This document shows positions 60,849-64,000 of a stretch of 64,000 nucleotides of DNA, one piece after another. The first letter of the stretch is position 1, and the number at the start of each line of letters is the position of its first letter. Under the pieces are notes generated by a model. It was not told the DNA's origin, did no database searches, and worked only from the letters and a program-made list of their open reading frames with translations. Both the position numbers and the translations under genes were made by a program. Source of the stretch: Paenibacillus castaneae (GTDB taxonomy: Bacteria > Bacillota > Bacilli > Paenibacillales > Paenibacillaceae); contig NZ_KZ614144.1 in NCBI RefSeq assembly GCF_002884445.1, forward strand, positions 4,570,094-4,634,093, written 5' to 3'.

Positions 60849-62003
60849 CTAGTAGTTATTACGAATACGCCTCACGATCGTTCCAATTTTCAGTGCGGCT
60901 TCTTCTAATTCCTCTAAAGTATTCCCCAAACCAAAGCTAAATCTTACAGCCGATTGTATTCGCTCTTCCGATACATGCATGGCACGCAGAACGTGTGACC
61001 GCTCCAGCGCACCCGATGTGCAAGCTGATCCGCTTGCTGCGGCAATGCCTTCCATATCCAGATTCATCAGCATCGTTTCTGTGTCAACGCCAATAAAGCT
61101 GACATTCACGATATGCGGCAAATACTGACTCTCATGACCATTAACGACAACGGGAACCGGGACATGCTCTTGCAATAACTCTACCCATCTTTTACGAAGC
61201 TCGTCCATAAAAGGTTGCTTCTTTTCACGTTCTTTCACAGAAATTTCAACAGCCTCGGCGAAACCGACGATGCCTGCAATATTTTCTGTGCCTGCACGCC
61301 GCTTTCGTTCCTGTGACCCGCCGTGCTGAATGGCTTCCAGCAGCGTTCCATTCGTCACATAAAGCGCGCCTACGCCTTGTGGTCCGTTAATCTTGTGAGC
61401 AGAAAAGCTCATCAAGTCAACAGGAAGCTCATTCAGCCGAGATGTGCTCCATCCTAGTGTTTGTACTCCATCCACATGATAAAGCGCTCCGCCTGCTCTT
61501 GCAATTGCGCCTATTTCCTCTATATGCTGCAAGGTTCCAACTTCGTTATTTCCGTGCATAATGCTAATTAATGCCGTTTCCGGCGTCATCGCATCCTTGA
61601 CTAGCTGAGGCGCTGTTTGTCCAGCGCTGTCAATTGGAAGCACTGTAAGGCTGAAGCCTTCTTCCCTGCTCAGCCACTCGCATGTATGAAGAACAGCGTG
61701 ATGCTCACCCGCTGATGTAATGATATGGGTCTTGCCTTGCTTGCGCTGCGCTCTAGCGGCGCCGATTATAGCAGCATTATCGCTTTCTGTTCCGCCTGAG
61801 GTGAACATCAGCTCTGCAGGCTTGCAGCCAATGGCAGCCGCTATACGGTCCCGCGAGCGATTGAGCTGCTGCTTCGCTGCTCTTCCGAACGCATGCATAC
61901 TCGACGAATTGCCGCCAGGCCCCTGCATGACCTCCAGCATTGCTTTCGCAACATCTGGATGCATGGGGGTCGTGGCTGCATGATCAAAATAATATGTTTT
62001 CAT
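60849..62003 (-). CDS. Cysteine desulfurase (YrvO-like)
   Basis: A 384-residue PLP-dependent enzyme that takes sulfur from cysteine to form a persulfide. The N-terminus is YYFDHAATTPMHPDVAKAML, PLP contacts are FTSGGTESDNAAI, and the Schiff-base Lys is in MSFSAHKINGPQGVGALYV. The active Cys lies in ASGSACTSGALERSHVLRAM. It resembles B. subtilis YrvO, which supplies sulfur to MnmA for 2-thiouridine in tRNA; the mnmA gene is nearby in divergent orientation. It lies 12 nt downstream of cymR in the same direction, the order seen in Bacillus. Confidence 0.95.
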   Translation of the reverse strand: MKTYYFDHAATTPMHPDVAKAMLEVMQGPGGNSSSMHAFGRAAKQQLNRSRDRIAAAIGCKPAELMFTSGGTESDNAAIIGAARAQRKQGKTHIITSAGEHHAVLHTCEWLSREEGFSLTVLPIDSAGQTAPQLVKDAMTPETALISIMHGNNEVGTLQHIEEIGAIARAGGALYHVDGVQTLGWSTSRLNELPVDLMSFSAHKINGPQGVGALYVTNGTLLEAIQHGGSQERKRRAGTENIAGIVGFAEAVEISVKEREKKQPFMDELRKRWVELLQEHVPVPVVVNGHESQYLPHIVNVSFIGVDTETMLMNLDMEGIAAASGSACTSGALERSHVLRAMHVSEERIQSAVRFSFGLGNTLEELEEAALKIGTIVRRIRNNY

Positions 62004-62015
62004 CGGTCAGCTTCC

Positions 62016-62435
62016 TTAAATGTAGAACATATAGCTGTCTGGTTTTCCTTCGTCCTCGAAAGAGATAAGATCAGCAAGTGTTGTCGAATCAAGTACATCT
62101 GCAATGCTGTCACGAATTCTGAGCCATAAATGACGCTTTGCAGGATCATCCTCTTCCGTGAAGTCCACTGGCGAAATAGGACCCTCGAGAATACGAATAA
62201 TATCGCCTGATGTAATGCTTTCAGGGTCTTTAGACAAAATATAACCGCCATAGGCGCCTCGAATGCTTTTGACTAGCCCTGCATTGCGAAGCGGCGCAAC
62301 CAATTGCTCTAAATAGTGTTCGGATAGGTTATTGCGTTCTGCGATACTTTTAAGCGAAGTTGGACCTTCGCCAAATTTAGCCGCTAGCTCCATCATAATC
62401 GTTAAGCCATAGCGGCCTTTCGTTGATATCTTCAA
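62016..62435 (-). CDS. cymR: Rrf2-family regulator CymR
   Basis: A 139-residue repressor of cysteine metabolism genes. The protein begins KISTKGRYGLTIMMELAAKFGEGPTSLKSIAERNNLSEHYLEQLVAPLRNAGLVKSIRGAYGGYIL, close to B. subtilis CymR, which works with CysK to sense O-acetylserine. It lacks the three-cysteine cluster of IscR-like Rrf2 proteins, as CymR does. The start is TTG 62435, 5 nt after GAGGTG; longer in-frame starts toward 62516 have no site. It is co-directional with and 12 nt before the cysteine desulfurase gene. Confidence 0.95.
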   Translation of the reverse strand: MKISTKGRYGLTIMMELAAKFGEGPTSLKSIAERNNLSEHYLEQLVAPLRNAGLVKSIRGAYGGYILSKDPESITSGDIIRILEGPISPVDFTEEDDPAKRHLWLRIRDSIADVLDSTTLADLISFEDEGKPDSYMFYI

Positions 62436-62475
62436 ATTGGCACCTCTTTTATTTATTATTTGAGTCATTTCATGA

Positions 62476-63765
<1,290 letters not shown>

Positions 63766-63806
63766 CAATAAATTTCGTTATCTTTAACAGCTTTCGATCA
63801 TAATAA

Positions 63807-63846
63807 AACAGTCGAGCAGGATGAATCCGGCTCGACTGTTTTTTAT
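63807..63846. terminator. Bidirectional terminator after mnmA
   Basis: AAAACAGTCGAGC / GCTCGACTGTTTT form a stem of 13 bp with a 13-nt loop and T-runs on both strands. It lies between mnmA (plus) and the convergent gene ending at 63868. Confidence 0.9.
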
Positions 63847-63867
63847 TATAGTTCTCTTTTTCCTTTT

Positions 63868-64000
63868 TCAATTACTCCATTTGCTCTTCTGACTACCGTC
63901 CTTGCTGCTCTGCTCATTCTTCCGTTCTCGACTTCTGCAAACAATCAGGCGAGTAATGCGCAAATGTTCCGTTTCCTCGATTCTAAATTCATATCCGCTG
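63868..64000 (-). CDS. C-terminus of a CorC/hemolysin-family protein (5' end outside window)
   Basis: About 43 codons remain before the TGA at 63870-63868. The visible peptide, including GYEFRIEETEHLRITRLIV followed by a Lys/Ser-rich tail, fits the end of the CorC_HlyC transporter-associated domain that closes hemolysin-like, CBS-containing membrane proteins (YrkA/YugS type). These are linked to divalent cation transport. The call rests on this short segment and on its convergent position with a shared terminator. Confidence 0.6.
   Translation of the reverse strand, partial: SGYEFRIEETEHLRITRLIVCRSRERKNEQSSKDGSQKSKWSN

Noticed and set aside
63807-64000. Plus-strand secreted protein start (a frame reading ITPFALLTTVLAALLILPF) at the window end
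   Set aside because: It looks like a signal peptide but has no ATG or ribosome binding site. The minus strand of the same bases reads as a plausible CorC-domain C-terminus followed by a stop and terminator.

Overview
The window looks like a chromosomal segment from a Paenibacillus-like, spore-forming, low-to-moderate GC Firmicute. The reasons are Bacillus-type strong GGAGG ribosome binding sites, frequent TTG and GTG starts, a block syntenic with Bacillus subtilis yrvO-cymR / yrrD / yrrI-alaS-yrzL-yrrK-yrzB-yrrL-yrrN-yrrO, a CotH-type spore-coat kinase homologue, many two-component systems and sugar-scavenging glycosidases. I see no rRNA, tRNA, CRISPR array, prophage or intact insertion sequence.

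Region 1 (1-7.6 kb, minus strand) is an operon-like run: membrane glycerophosphodiester phosphodiesterase, uracil-DNA-glycosylase-like protein, SGNH hydrolase and an ABC-2 type exporter (ATPase plus a permease cut by the window edge). It is preceded by a large secreted beta-helix protein. Region 2 (7.7-22 kb) holds two OmpR/histidine-kinase pairs, a tandem pair of DUF445 membrane proteins, a Gfo/Idh/MocA oxidoreductase next to a GH95 fucosidase-like enzyme, a histidine phosphatase, an acyl-CoA-dehydrogenase-like protein and an exported metallophosphoesterase. Region 3 (22.1-25.4 kb, plus) is a three-gene cassette: VTC-type polyphosphate polymerase domain, DUF4956 membrane protein and CotH-kinase lipoprotein. 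It is divergent from the metallophosphoesterase and is the best candidate here for an under-described biochemical system.

Region 4 (25.4-37.9 kb) contains a DinB-like protein, an MFS transporter, an exonuclease, a GH4 glycosidase with an AraC regulator and a catabolite-repression-like site, and a nucleoside uptake and salvage gene set (BMP lipoprotein, double ATPase, two permeases, nucleoside phosphorylase) that also carries a sulfite-oxidase-like molybdoenzyme. A 123-bp tandem repeat of paired hairpins lies inside this set. Region 5 (38-50.8 kb) holds a D,D-carboxypeptidase with a VanRS-like two-component system, ilvD, a polysaccharide deacetylase, an AI-2E family transporter, a class B penicillin-binding protein with a repetitive GC-rich insert, and a chemoreceptor; a second family of intergenic repeats lies at about 46.0-46.2 kb.

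Region 6 (50.9-64 kb) is housekeeping: two U32 tRNA-hydroxylation proteins, MltG, two DUF1292 proteins, RuvX, IreB, AlaS behind an alanine T-box leader, an AI-2E family protein, a small zinc-ribbon protein, a PRC-barrel protein, a cysteine desulfurase with its CymR regulator, and MnmA. The cysteine desulfurase probably supplies sulfur to MnmA for tRNA 2-thiolation. The window ends in the C-terminus of a minus-strand CorC/hemolysin-like protein. Function calls rest on motifs and family resemblance read by eye; no database search was possible.
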